A stretch of 34,194 nucleotides of DNA, from IMG/VR virus record IMGVR_UViG_3300042876_000317, positions 1 to 34,194 of that record; one strand, written 5' to 3'. This document shows, one piece after another, positions 20,868-28,900 of the stretch. The DNA comes from a virus. Under the pieces are notes generated by a model. The model saw nothing but the letters and a program-made list of their open reading frames with translations. It searched no databases and had not been told where the DNA came from. The position numbers and the translations under genes are program-made. Positions within the stretch are counted from its first letter, which is position 1; every line of letters starts with the position of its first letter.

Positions 20868-21431
20868 ATGTATAAAGAGCCGCGGGTAATCGTAGCGCCC
20901 ACATGGGAGCCGATCGAGCTAGCAGACGCGGCTCTACAGGTGCGGCAGGATTCATCCGACGATGATGACCACCTGCTGAGCCTGATCACGGAAGCGCGGG
21001 AGTTTGTAGAGCGCCACACAGGCGAGTGCCTGCCAGTCCGAACCTTGGAGTTATCCATGGATGGTTTCGGATGCCATCGGCGTATTACGCTTCCGCGTTT
21101 CCCGTTGATCGAAGTTCAGAGCGTAACGTACACGGCGGAAGACGGCACGGAGTACACGCTAAGCACCGACTATTACGAGGTGGACACCAAGTCAACACCG
21201 GGCGGTATTGTGCTCAAGCGCGGCTACGTGTGGCCCTCGCTGACGCTGACAGCCGTCAATGGCGTGGTGATCCAGTACACGGCAGGGTACGACACACCCG
21301 AAGAAATTCCAAGCGGCTATATCAAGGCGATGAAGCTTTTGATCACACACAGCTATCGGCGCGCTGATGCAGAGAAGCCGATTCCGCCAGCAGTGTTTAC
21401 GTATCTCAGCCTAGAAAACGTCCATGCCTGA
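20868..21431 (+). CDS. Head-tail connector protein, gp6-like
   Basis: ATG 20868 is preferred over GTG 20850 since it follows GGGAG and lies past the previous stop. The pattern EPIELADAALQVRQDSSDDD, LISLITEAREFVERHTG and the RFPLIEVQSVTY part match the head-tail connector family (HK97 gp6 / phiE125 gp8). It forms a ring under the portal. The end overlaps the next start by eight bases. Confidence 0.85.
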   Translation: MYKEPRVIVAPTWEPIELADAALQVRQDSSDDDDHLLSLITEAREFVERHTGECLPVRTLELSMDGFGCHRRITLPRFPLIEVQSVTYTAEDGTEYTLSTDYYEVDTKSTPGGIVLKRGYVWPSLTLTAVNGVVIQYTAGYDTPEEIPSGYIKAMKLLITHSYRRADAEKPIPPAVFTYLSLENVHA

Positions 21432-21762
21432 GTTTGTATTTGATGAGGGCCGCGCAACGAAGCGCATCAGTGTTATCTCCGCGCCTACGGGCGCGAATGC
21501 GCTGAACGAGGCCACCACAGATGGAACGCTCGTGGGTAAAGCATGGGCTGAACTCAACCCCGATGGCTCAGCAACCAGCAGGGACTTCGCGAGGCAGGGC
21601 GGCGACGGCGTGCAGTCCATCGACACGTGGCGCGTGCGCTATCGCTCAGCGTTCACGGAGAACATGAGCATCACATGGAATTCGCAGACATGGCGCATCG
21701 CATCGATTGACATTCTCGGCAGCAAAGTGGCGATGGATATCCGCGCGGTGAGGGTTGCATAG
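21424..21762 (+). CDS. Head-tail adaptor (head closure) protein
   Basis: The 112-residue protein is beta-rich and has the family signatures AWAELNPDGSATSRDFARQG, WRVRYRSAFTENMSITWNSQ and WRIASIDILGSKVAMDI, typical of SPP1 gp16-like head closure proteins. Gene order directly after the connector supports this. It binds the connector ring and joins head to tail. Confidence 0.85.
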   Translation: MPEFVFDEGRATKRISVISAPTGANALNEATTDGTLVGKAWAELNPDGSATSRDFARQGGDGVQSIDTWRVRYRSAFTENMSITWNSQTWRIASIDILGSKVAMDIRAVRVA

Positions 21763-22179
21763 ATGAAGGTCGAAATTATGGAGGCGATGATCAAGCGCAT
21801 CCAGAACAGCGGCGTCATCGGCACCCGGTCTGTATACATCGAAGACGGCGTACCGAAGGGCACCGGGCACCCGCAGACCACCATCGGCTACGCATCCATG
21901 TCTGCGCTATCGCCCGCGCAATCCGGCACGGTGCGCAAGTATTCGTTTCTGTTCGGCGTCAACAGCATCACGAGCGCGGCGACGGCTGGCTCTATGACGG
22001 ATGCCATTGAAGAATCCGACGCCATCCTCGAACTGTTCGAGGCCAAGCAGTTCGGTGTCACCTTGGCGAACGGCAAGCAGATTCAAGTGCAGTCATTTCT
22101 GAGCGGCGGCACCTTGTTCAAGGACCTCGACAAGCAAGAGTGGATCGCACAGCACCTCTACGAAATCATTCATGGTTAA
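21763..22179 (+). CDS. Tail terminator-like protein (DUF3168 type)
   Basis: ATG 21763 begins right after the previous TAG. The 138-residue product has the family form, with an N-terminal helix, GVPKGTGHPQTTIGYASMSA and later FGVNSITSAATAGSMTDAIE. In siphoviruses this protein caps the tail tube next to the neck. Assignment rests on order and general pattern. It overlaps the glycosyltransferase start by eight bases. Confidence 0.7.
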   Translation: MKVEIMEAMIKRIQNSGVIGTRSVYIEDGVPKGTGHPQTTIGYASMSALSPAQSGTVRKYSFLFGVNSITSAATAGSMTDAIEESDAILELFEAKQFGVTLANGKQIQVQSFLSGGTLFKDLDKQEWIAQHLYEIIHG

Positions 22180-22981
22180 TAAGCCCTACATCGCAACGCC
22201 CTGTTACAAGGACGTGTGCCCGAAGTATGCCGCTTCGTTGGCGGCGACAGCATATCAACTGGGAGCGCTGAAGGTTCCTTGCTTTATTTCGGAACCGATG
22301 CACAACTTTAACACGCCCATCGCGCGTAACCTCTACGTCCAGATGTTTCTGGAAACAGATTACGACCCGCTGGTGTTCATCGACAGCGATATGGGTTGGA
22401 CGTGGGAGCAGTTCTCTAGACTCATCACATGCGGGCACGACATAGCGGTGGCCACGTATCCGCAGAAGTCTGACCCACTCGATGACGCGAAATGGGTACA
22501 TACCAACTGGATCGGGAAAACCATAGTTGAGGTGCAGCCGCAGCCGCTATGGAAAAGCGCATGGCAGTTTATCCAGCGGCGGATATTTCGCATGGATGTT
22601 CAGTTGGGGACAACTCGGTATATCCCGATTGTCCACCCAAGGACTGGCTTTGTAAAAGTCAAAGCCAGCGGTACGGGCTTCTTTGCCATCCGCCGCGCGG
22701 CATTGGAAAAGATAATCGCTGCTACGCCCGAGCGCGCGTGCATGGTGGGGGAGGCAAAGTCGCACAACCTATTTGAGGTAGCCGTCGTCAACGGTCACAC
22801 GCACACGGAAGATACATTCTTCTGTCAATTGTGGAACCAGTTGCACTCGGATCACCCGGACGATTGCACGTGCGATCACCATATCTGGTGCGACCCACAG
22901 GGGCAACTCAATCACGTCGGACAGTACACATGGACGGGCGGTCTGTGCGACACGCTGAGCGTGGTTGAGACGGTGGCGTAG
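22172..22981 (+). CDS. GT-A fold glycosyltransferase
   Basis: The 269-residue protein begins KPYIATPCYKDVCPKYAAS and contains the metal-binding DSD motif in VFIDSDMGWTWEQF (D71, D73), typical for GT-A glycosyltransferases of the GT2-like group, with a later GTGFFAIRRAALEKI acceptor-side region and ED (HTEDTFFCQLW). It lies between tail terminator and neck genes and overlaps the former, so it is made with the virion proteins. It may glycosylate a virion or envelope component. Substrate cannot be read from sequence. Confidence 0.75.
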   Translation: MVNKPYIATPCYKDVCPKYAASLAATAYQLGALKVPCFISEPMHNFNTPIARNLYVQMFLETDYDPLVFIDSDMGWTWEQFSRLITCGHDIAVATYPQKSDPLDDAKWVHTNWIGKTIVEVQPQPLWKSAWQFIQRRIFRMDVQLGTTRYIPIVHPRTGFVKVKASGTGFFAIRRAALEKIIAATPERACMVGEAKSHNLFEVAVVNGHTHTEDTFFCQLWNQLHSDHPDDCTCDHHIWCDPQGQLNHVGQYTWTGGLCDTLSVVETVA

Positions 22982-22985
22982 ATCG

Positions 22986-23258
22986 TTACGGCAGATTGAT
23001 ACAGGCAGCCGATATATCGCCAGCGCGAGAGCTTGCCTTGCTGGTCTTTAGTGTGATTGAACCATCAGGTGCCAGATCGATAGATACGCGCCTACGTTTT
23101 GAGCCGGTATTTTTGAAAATCACAAGCCCGTGGCGCAGTGGCGAATGGTCCGAACTCCCACCAGATCCGAGCCAGTTTAGCCATGGGAGATTCGACAAGT
23201 CGTTGGCATCTGGCAGTTGGCGAGTAGTGACTTTTGGCTTTCTCATGATCAACCCCAT
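22986..23258 (-). CDS. Leftward ORF between glycosyltransferase and neck gene
   Basis: The 90-residue reading starts at ATG 23258, or at ATG 23246, which has GGGG upstream and may be better. It fills the only gap in the late genes. The sequence looks protein-like (DLSNLPWLNWLGSGGSSDHS, HGLVIFKNTGSKRRRVSIDL) more than the opposite plus-strand frame. It could be a separately expressed accessory gene. No family was recognised. Confidence 0.45.
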   Translation of the reverse strand: MGLIMRKPKVTTRQLPDANDLSNLPWLNWLGSGGSSDHSPLRHGLVIFKNTGSKRRRVSIDLAPDGSITLKTSKASSRAGDISAACINLP

Positions 23259-23281
23259 TCTAATGCAACCGAAGGTGTCGG

Positions 23282-23905
23282 ATGGGGCGCGCTGAGAACC
23301 TTGCAGCCTGGCGGCGCAGAGTTCCCGCGCTACGCCGATCCGATGTTGCTGAACGGGGTAAGGCTGGCAAGCTTATCCGCGCCGAATGGAAAGGCGTCAA
23401 GCAACTGGAGGATGAGGTTGAAGGGCTGCTTGAGCATCTGGAAGGCAAGCGCGAACAGAGCGGCATCCGGTCAATCGATAGAGAGGTAGTCGGACCCGCG
23501 GCGGAAATCATTCGCGATTCCATTGCATCGCGAACCATTAGCCAGCGATGGCCGCGCGCTGTGTCTGATGCGGCGTTTGCATTCACCGATCTATCAAAGG
23601 TTCAAGGCAAGAAGCGCCAAGCGCTGGTAGGCATACCTACAGGCGCACCGCAGGGTAAGCGCCCTTCGATCCGCACACGCGAGAATCCGCGCGGGCTGTA
23701 CGTGGAATGGGGCAAGCGCAGCGGCGCAAAGCGCGGCATGTCGCTGGCACGCATCTTCGAAAGCGGAACAAAGAAATTTGCTGCAAGGCCCGTGATGCAA
23801 CAGGCAGTGCATCAGGCAGGACCCGCCGCACTCAAGGCGATGGGAGATGGATACAGAGCAGTGCTCGCCGATCTGCGGGCGCGATACACGTTTGCTGATT
23901 TCTAG
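23282..23905 (+). CDS. HK97 gp10-like neck/tail protein
   Basis: The 207-residue protein has an N-terminal coiled coil (KQLEDEVEGLLEHLEGKREQ) and the gp10-type ending: LYVEWGKRSGAKRG, RIFESGTKKFAARPVMQQAV. Proteins of this family work at the head-tail joint or in tail assembly. Order fits, with only the glycosyltransferase and the leftward ORF placed before it. ATG 23282 has an AAGGTG site. Confidence 0.75.
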   Translation: MGRAENLAAWRRRVPALRRSDVAERGKAGKLIRAEWKGVKQLEDEVEGLLEHLEGKREQSGIRSIDREVVGPAAEIIRDSIASRTISQRWPRAVSDAAFAFTDLSKVQGKKRQALVGIPTGAPQGKRPSIRTRENPRGLYVEWGKRSGAKRGMSLARIFESGTKKFAARPVMQQAVHQAGPAALKAMGDGYRAVLADLRARYTFADF

Positions 23906-23916
23906 AAAGGAGAAAT

Positions 23917-24279
23917 ATGGCTACACGAATTCAATTCAGTGAGGCGAGCCAAGCCGCAATCCAAGCCAAGTCACCCGATACTTTGGTGACCACTGGCGTA
24001 ACGTTCGCCTTCAGCGGAGGGCACGGTCTACTCGTGCTCCAGAACACGGTTACCAACGCAACGGCGCTGGTCACAATCACCAGCGCGGAGGATGAGCACG
24101 GACGCAAGGCAGGCGCATCTGGTGCGCTCACGGTGCCCGTAACGCTGGCGTCGGCTGCTAGCGCTGGCCTCGGCTATCAATGCGTGCCGATGCGTAACGA
24201 AGCGTGGGCGGATGCCAACGGCTACATCAATCTCGCGGGCGCGGCCACCGTCAATGCGTGGTTCATCGACACCCCGTAA
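23917..24279 (+). CDS. Beta-rich structural protein, 120 aa
   Basis: A strong AAAGGAG site precedes ATG 23917. The product is beta-rich (GLLVLQNTVTNATALVTITS, DEHGRKAGASGALTVPVTL, GYINLAGAATVNAWFID). It resembles the next protein in the LVLQNTVTN-type strand and in the final WADANGYI pattern, so the two may be adjacent duplicates. Likely a virion surface or tail part. No named family was recognised. Confidence 0.65.
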   Translation: MATRIQFSEASQAAIQAKSPDTLVTTGVTFAFSGGHGLLVLQNTVTNATALVTITSAEDEHGRKAGASGALTVPVTLASAASAGLGYQCVPMRNEAWADANGYINLAGAATVNAWFIDTP

Positions 24280-24303
24280 TCAGAAAAACAAAGGAGAACA
24301 CAT

Positions 24304-24636
24304 ATGGCAACAGGTACCAGCCTTTGGGCGGACGATTATTCCGGTGTGCCGATGACGATGACGCCCATCGATGTAAGCTCGGCATCCACCTTCCAGATCA
24401 GCGATCGCACAATCGTGATCTTCCACAATTCATCGACCAACACGACATACACCTGTACGATCACGGCTCAGCCGAACCGCCACAACCGCGCGAAGAACAT
24501 CACGCAGACGTTGACCGGGACGCAGTTGGGCGTGGCGCTCCTGCCGTCCGAAGGGTGGGCAACGCTGGGCGGCCAGATGTCAGTGTTGGGCAGCAACGCG
24601 GCGGTGCTTGCAATGGCCGTCAACATGAGGGACTAA
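24304..24636 (+). CDS. Beta-rich structural protein, 110 aa, related to its neighbour
   Basis: ATG 24304 follows AAAGGAG. TIVIFHNSSTNTTYTCTITA aligns in pattern with LLVLQNTVTNATALVTITS in the previous protein, and EGWATLGGQMSVLG with EAWADANGYINLAG. This suggests an old tandem duplication. It precedes the probable tail tube gene. Function as a tail or decoration protein is inferred. Confidence 0.65.
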   Translation: MATGTSLWADDYSGVPMTMTPIDVSSASTFQISDRTIVIFHNSSTNTTYTCTITAQPNRHNRAKNITQTLTGTQLGVALLPSEGWATLGGQMSVLGSNAAVLAMAVNMRD

Positions 24637-24640
24637 CACC

Positions 24641-25096
24641 ATGCCATCGAACACCATCTATCAATTTCGCAGCACGTTCGCGTACAAGCTGCCGTCTGGC
24701 ATCCGCTTCAATCTGGAACTCGCCACCGAGGTCGGGCATCCGGTTGAAACGCGCGAGTCGGATGAAACCCCGCACCACGGACAGGCCGGCCAGTACATCC
24801 CGAAGAAAGTCCGCGCCACCAAATCGCTCTCGAGTGTGACTCTCAAGTTCTACGAGAATCTGTTGTGCCCTGCGCAATACCAGTTGCGTGCGGCATCAGG
24901 CACAAACACCGTGCTGAACTGCTTCGACATCTTCCCAGAGTGGGATGTGCCTTACGGGCAGAACTTCTCCGCACAGGTCAAGTCCTACACCCCGGAGAAC
25001 AGCACGACCGAAGGCCAGAAGATGGCAACGGTCGAACTCGAATTGACCAGCGGCGTTACCGCAGTGGGCTCGCTGGTGTCCGCTCTCGCTGCGTAA
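24641..25096 (+). CDS. Probable major tail tube protein
   Basis: The 151-residue product lies directly before the overlapping chaperone pair and the tape measure gene, the standard place of the tail tube gene. It is beta-rich (YQFRSTFAYKLPSGIRFNLE, NFSAQVKSYTPENSTTEGQK, ATVELELTSG). No sharp motif identifies the family, so the call rests on order, size and composition. Confidence 0.65.
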   Translation: MPSNTIYQFRSTFAYKLPSGIRFNLELATEVGHPVETRESDETPHHGQAGQYIPKKVRATKSLSSVTLKFYENLLCPAQYQLRAASGTNTVLNCFDIFPEWDVPYGQNFSAQVKSYTPENSTTEGQKMATVELELTSGVTAVGSLVSALAA

Positions 25097-25101
25097 CTTC
25101 T

Positions 25102-25581
25102 ATGAGCCAACCCATCAGCATTATCGAACCTGTACCGCTGGAGTTAACCGACGGGCGGGAGGTTCGCGTTATGGTCACCGCTGGCGCCGCTGCACGATTG
25201 CGGCGCCGCGGCATCGACGTCATGAAAGAAAAACTGGACCCCCGCGCGATGGAGCCGGGAGTCCTGTATCAGTGCCTTGCCGATTCGCTGATCAAATGGG
25301 ATTCACAGCGCAAGCCGCGGCCAGGCTACGTGTACGATGATCAGCTTTTGGCGGAAGCGGACACGTGCGAATGCGGTGCCACTGAATCGGAGCACCCTAC
25401 GACTGGATGCAAAGAGTTCACCACGCAATTGCTCAACTTAATTGAGCTATCGTCCGGCGTGCTGGCGTGGTTCCTAGCGACCAATCGCGGAAACAAGGGC
25501 CTCCCTCATATGCCGTTGCCCGGTACGACGGCGGCAACGGCAGAAACGAACCAGAGCCCGAGTACGAACCCCGCGACATAG
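25102..25581 (+). CDS. Tail assembly chaperone (gpG-like)
   Basis: ATG 25102 (MSQPISIIEPVPLEL) is the likely start; the open frame before it is shadow of the tube gene. The 159-residue product has an alpha-beta start (LTDGREVRVMVTAGAAARL) and a Cys-rich centre (CECGATESEHPTTGCKE). It overlaps the next frame by 115 bases, and that frame is the -1 frame. This matches the lambda G/GT arrangement in which ribosomal slippage makes a fused chaperone that loads the tape measure. Confidence 0.7.
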   Translation: MSQPISIIEPVPLELTDGREVRVMVTAGAAARLRRRGIDVMKEKLDPRAMEPGVLYQCLADSLIKWDSQRKPRPGYVYDDQLLAEADTCECGATESEHPTTGCKEFTTQLLNLIELSSGVLAWFLATNRGNKGLPHMPLPGTTAATAETNQSPSTNPAT

Positions 25582-25961
25582 GCGACTCCGACACGGAATG
25601 GATCAGCCTGCATGCGCGCGCATGCATCGCTGGCATCGACCCCGCCGACTTCTGGGACATGACGCTCGGCGAAATCCAAGCGCGAATCTTCTACTATCGG
25701 CAGGCGCTGATAACTCCAGTGGCGCATCAGATCTGCTCGCAGCAGTACCGCAAGCCTGATGATCCTACGCCGCTGCTGAAACCTCACGATCTATTTCCGA
25801 ACCTGATCGAACCGCCGCCGAAGGTTAAGCAGGCTGACCCGAAGGCGATGAGCAGAGAACAGCGGCGACTTGCACGGCTTGAAAAAAAGCTGTCAGACCG
25901 CATGATTACCCCGAAGGAATTTCAGCACGAAGTGCAGAAGCTCGCAGCAGGGACCAACTAA
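25467..25961 (+). CDS. Tail chaperone extension (gpT-like), possibly by -1 frameshift
   Basis: The frame begins with a GTG at 25467 that has no ribosome site and is best read as the -1 continuation of the gene before. Helical parts include WISLHARACIAGIDPADFWD and QARIFYYRQALI; the end is highly charged (SREQRRLARLEKKLSDRM). A slip at CCC (25570-25572, in AACCCCG) would keep pairing; CGGAAAC near 25490 is a weaker option. It ends one base before the tape measure start. Confidence 0.6.
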   Translation: MVPSDQSRKQGPPSYAVARYDGGNGRNEPEPEYEPRDIGDSDTEWISLHARACIAGIDPADFWDMTLGEIQARIFYYRQALITPVAHQICSQQYRKPDDPTPLLKPHDLFPNLIEPPPKVKQADPKAMSREQRRLARLEKKLSDRMITPKEFQHEVQKLAAGTN

Positions 25962-25962
25962 A

Positions 25963-28900
25963 ATGGCGTTCGACCTCCTACTAAAGATCGGCTCCGATAT
26001 CACGGGATTTTCCGAAGGCATGACAGGCATGTCTTCGGAAATCTACGATAAGGTCACCCAGTCCGTAAAGAACTTTGACCTATTCGATTACGTGGGCGAC
26101 AAGATCGGCGGCGTGTGGGGCGCGGTTGCCATTGGTGCGGCGACTGGCGCTACGGCCATAGGGAAGGAACTGTACAAGATCGGTTCCGACTTCGACGGCA
26201 TGATGGACACCATCCGCGTTCAGACTGGGGCGACCGGGCCAGCGTTGGAAGCACTTGGAGAGTCAGCGAAAAACGTATTCGCGAATGTGCCCGCGTCCAT
26301 TGAGGATGTGAGCAAAGCGCTGGCAGAACTACACACGCGTACCGGATTTACGGGGCCAGCGCTCGAATCACTCACCACTCAGACCATCAACCTGTCGAGG
26401 GTGACGGGCGAGGATTTGAGCGGCATCATTGCGTCCACTACGCGAGTGTTCGGCGATTGGTCCGATGAGATTGGTACCAACACCGGACCAGCGCTGGATA
26501 CGCTTTACAAGGTTTCTCAGTCAACCGGAATCGGTGTTACATCTCTATCTGAAAGCGTAGTGAAATTTGGGGGTCCGCTTCGACAGTTGGGGTTTGACTT
26601 CGAAACATCTGCCGCACTGATTGGGAAGTTTGAGAAGGAAGGCGTCAATGCTGATCTGGTGCTCGGCTCGCTCCGAATCGGGCTGGCAAAGATGGCGAAG
26701 GAAGGCGTCACCGACACCAACGCCGCACTGCTGGAACTGATCGACCGGGTTAAGGGAGCGGGGACGGCTGGCGAAGCAACGCGCATCGCGATGGAACTGT
26801 TCGGCGCGAAGGCCGGACCGGACATGGCGGCAGCGATCAAGGAAGGCCGATTCGAACTGGATCCGCTGCTTGAGCAACTGCGCAATTCCCCGGAGACGAT
26901 CAACGGCGCGGCAAAAGACACGGAAGACTTAACGGAGCAGTGGAAGACTTTCTCAAACGCCATCAGCGTGTTGGTGGAGCCTGCTGCATCCGGGTTGTTT
27001 TCGCTGATCAATGAGGTTGGCGTCGGAGCGCTCCAGTCACTACTGAAATGGATTCAGGACACCACGAAGGATTTAACGCCAGCAGTGGAAGGCTTCAAAA
27101 ACTTCTACGATTCACTTGGCCCGATCCCCGGAATCATCGGCGACGTAGTTGGCTGGATGGGAAAGATTGCCATCGAGGGCACCGTCAGCTTTATCAAGTC
27201 GGTTGGCGACGGGTTCAATACGATGGGCTCGCTGATTAATGGTGCGGTGTCTGCGGTGCAGACAGTCGTCACATGGCTTGGAACGCTTTGGGAGAAACTG
27301 GGGCCGATCCCCGGCGCGGTGCAGGCAGTCAGCGAGAAAGTCGGATCGATGGTTACGGCCATCGGGGGCATTCCCGGCGTTGCTGGATTCTTCGATGGGT
27401 TAAAGACGAAAACCAAAGACGCTGGCGAAGCTGCGGGGACCGCTGCGGTTGAGGTCACGAAGCTGACTACCGCGCATAACCCCGATAAAGTGAGGGCATT
27501 CAAGGAAGTCCTGGAAGCCACAAAGCTGGCGTTTACGAACGGCGAGGCAAGCGCTAAGGATTTAAAGAAGGCCACCGACGACTACAATAAAGCCGTCGAA
27601 GATGCTGGCAAAAAAGCTGGCACCACTACGGGCCAAGTAGACACGCTGACTGAATCCAAAAAGCGCGCGGCGGCAGCGGCAAAAGCGGCGAAAGACGAAT
27701 CGCACGCGCTTGAAACCGCGCTAAAGAATCTAGGTGGCGAGAGCTACAACTCTGAGCAAAAGGTCAAGGACCTGAATACTCAGATGGCTGCGATTGACAA
27801 GGCGTTCCGTGATGGCAAGATCAGCGCAGAGACGCACGCCGCAGCCGTCGCAACGTATAGGCAGAAGACAGACGAGGCGCTGAACCCGACGAAGGATCTA
27901 AAGGATGCGCTGGGTCTGCTGAAGGTCAATGTCGACGATTCGGAAAAGAAAACCGTTGCGCTCAATACGGCACTGGAAACGGCGCGGCTGGCGTACTTCA
28001 ACGGGAAGCTCCCGCTCAACGATTACATCGAGGCGCAAGCCAACCACAAGAAGGCGCTCGATGATTTGAAGGACCCGCTTGCCAACCTGAACGCAGAAAT
28101 GCTGAAGGTCATCAACCAGTCAGGCACCGCGAAAACCAACATCGACAACCTGAATCTGGCGATGACCAATTCCCCGCAACTGCTGCGGGACATGAACACA
28201 GAGGTTATCAATCAAGGGCTTGCGCAATCTGCAACGAATGCCACGATAGCCACCAGCATTCAGTACATCGGATCGGATCTGCCAAAGGCGAACACGGACG
28301 CGGGCACAAGCTGGGGCACGCATGCCACCGCAGCGGGAACTGCCATGACGGGCATCCAGACAGGCATGGGCGCGATGGTCACCGCAGTAGGTGCGCAAGG
28401 TGCCGCGCTCGCAGCGGACCTGACGGCGAAGCTTTGGAGCGGAGAGGGATCGTGGACCGCTATTGGAGCAAAGGCACTCGACAGTTTCATCACAGGCGAC
28501 TGGACAAAGTTCAAAGACAACGCTATCAGCTTGGTTGGTGGGCTCGCTTCCGGCGCGATTGCAAAGCTGTTCGGTGGCGGCAATGACTCGCTGAAGTCGG
28601 CACACGCGACGGGTACGGCTGCGCTTCCCGGCGATTGGGGCAAGTTTAAGGATGGGTCACTGACGCACGTGGGCGGCTTTGTCACGGGTGCAATTGGAAA
28701 GCTGTTCGGCAGTAGCGCTGACTCACTGAAGTCTCAGCACGGAACAGCCGTCACCGCGATGGCAGGCTCTTGGGAGTCATTCAAAACCGGGGCGATGCAG
28801 CATATCAGTGGCTTCGTCACGCAGGGTATTAACGCTTTGGTCAGCGGCACCGGATCGTTTGGCGACCGCATCAAGGGCATGCTGACGTCGCTGGTGGGCG

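Noticed and set aside
22996-23295. Plus-strand ORF of 99 codons between glycosyltransferase and neck gene
   Set aside because: It starts with TTG without a ribosome site, overlaps the neck gene and looks less protein-like than the minus frame.
25486-25495. CGGAAAC as the frameshift heptamer
   Set aside because: It lacks the first identical triplet of an X XXY YYZ site, so P-site re-pairing would be poor; kept only as a weak alternative.
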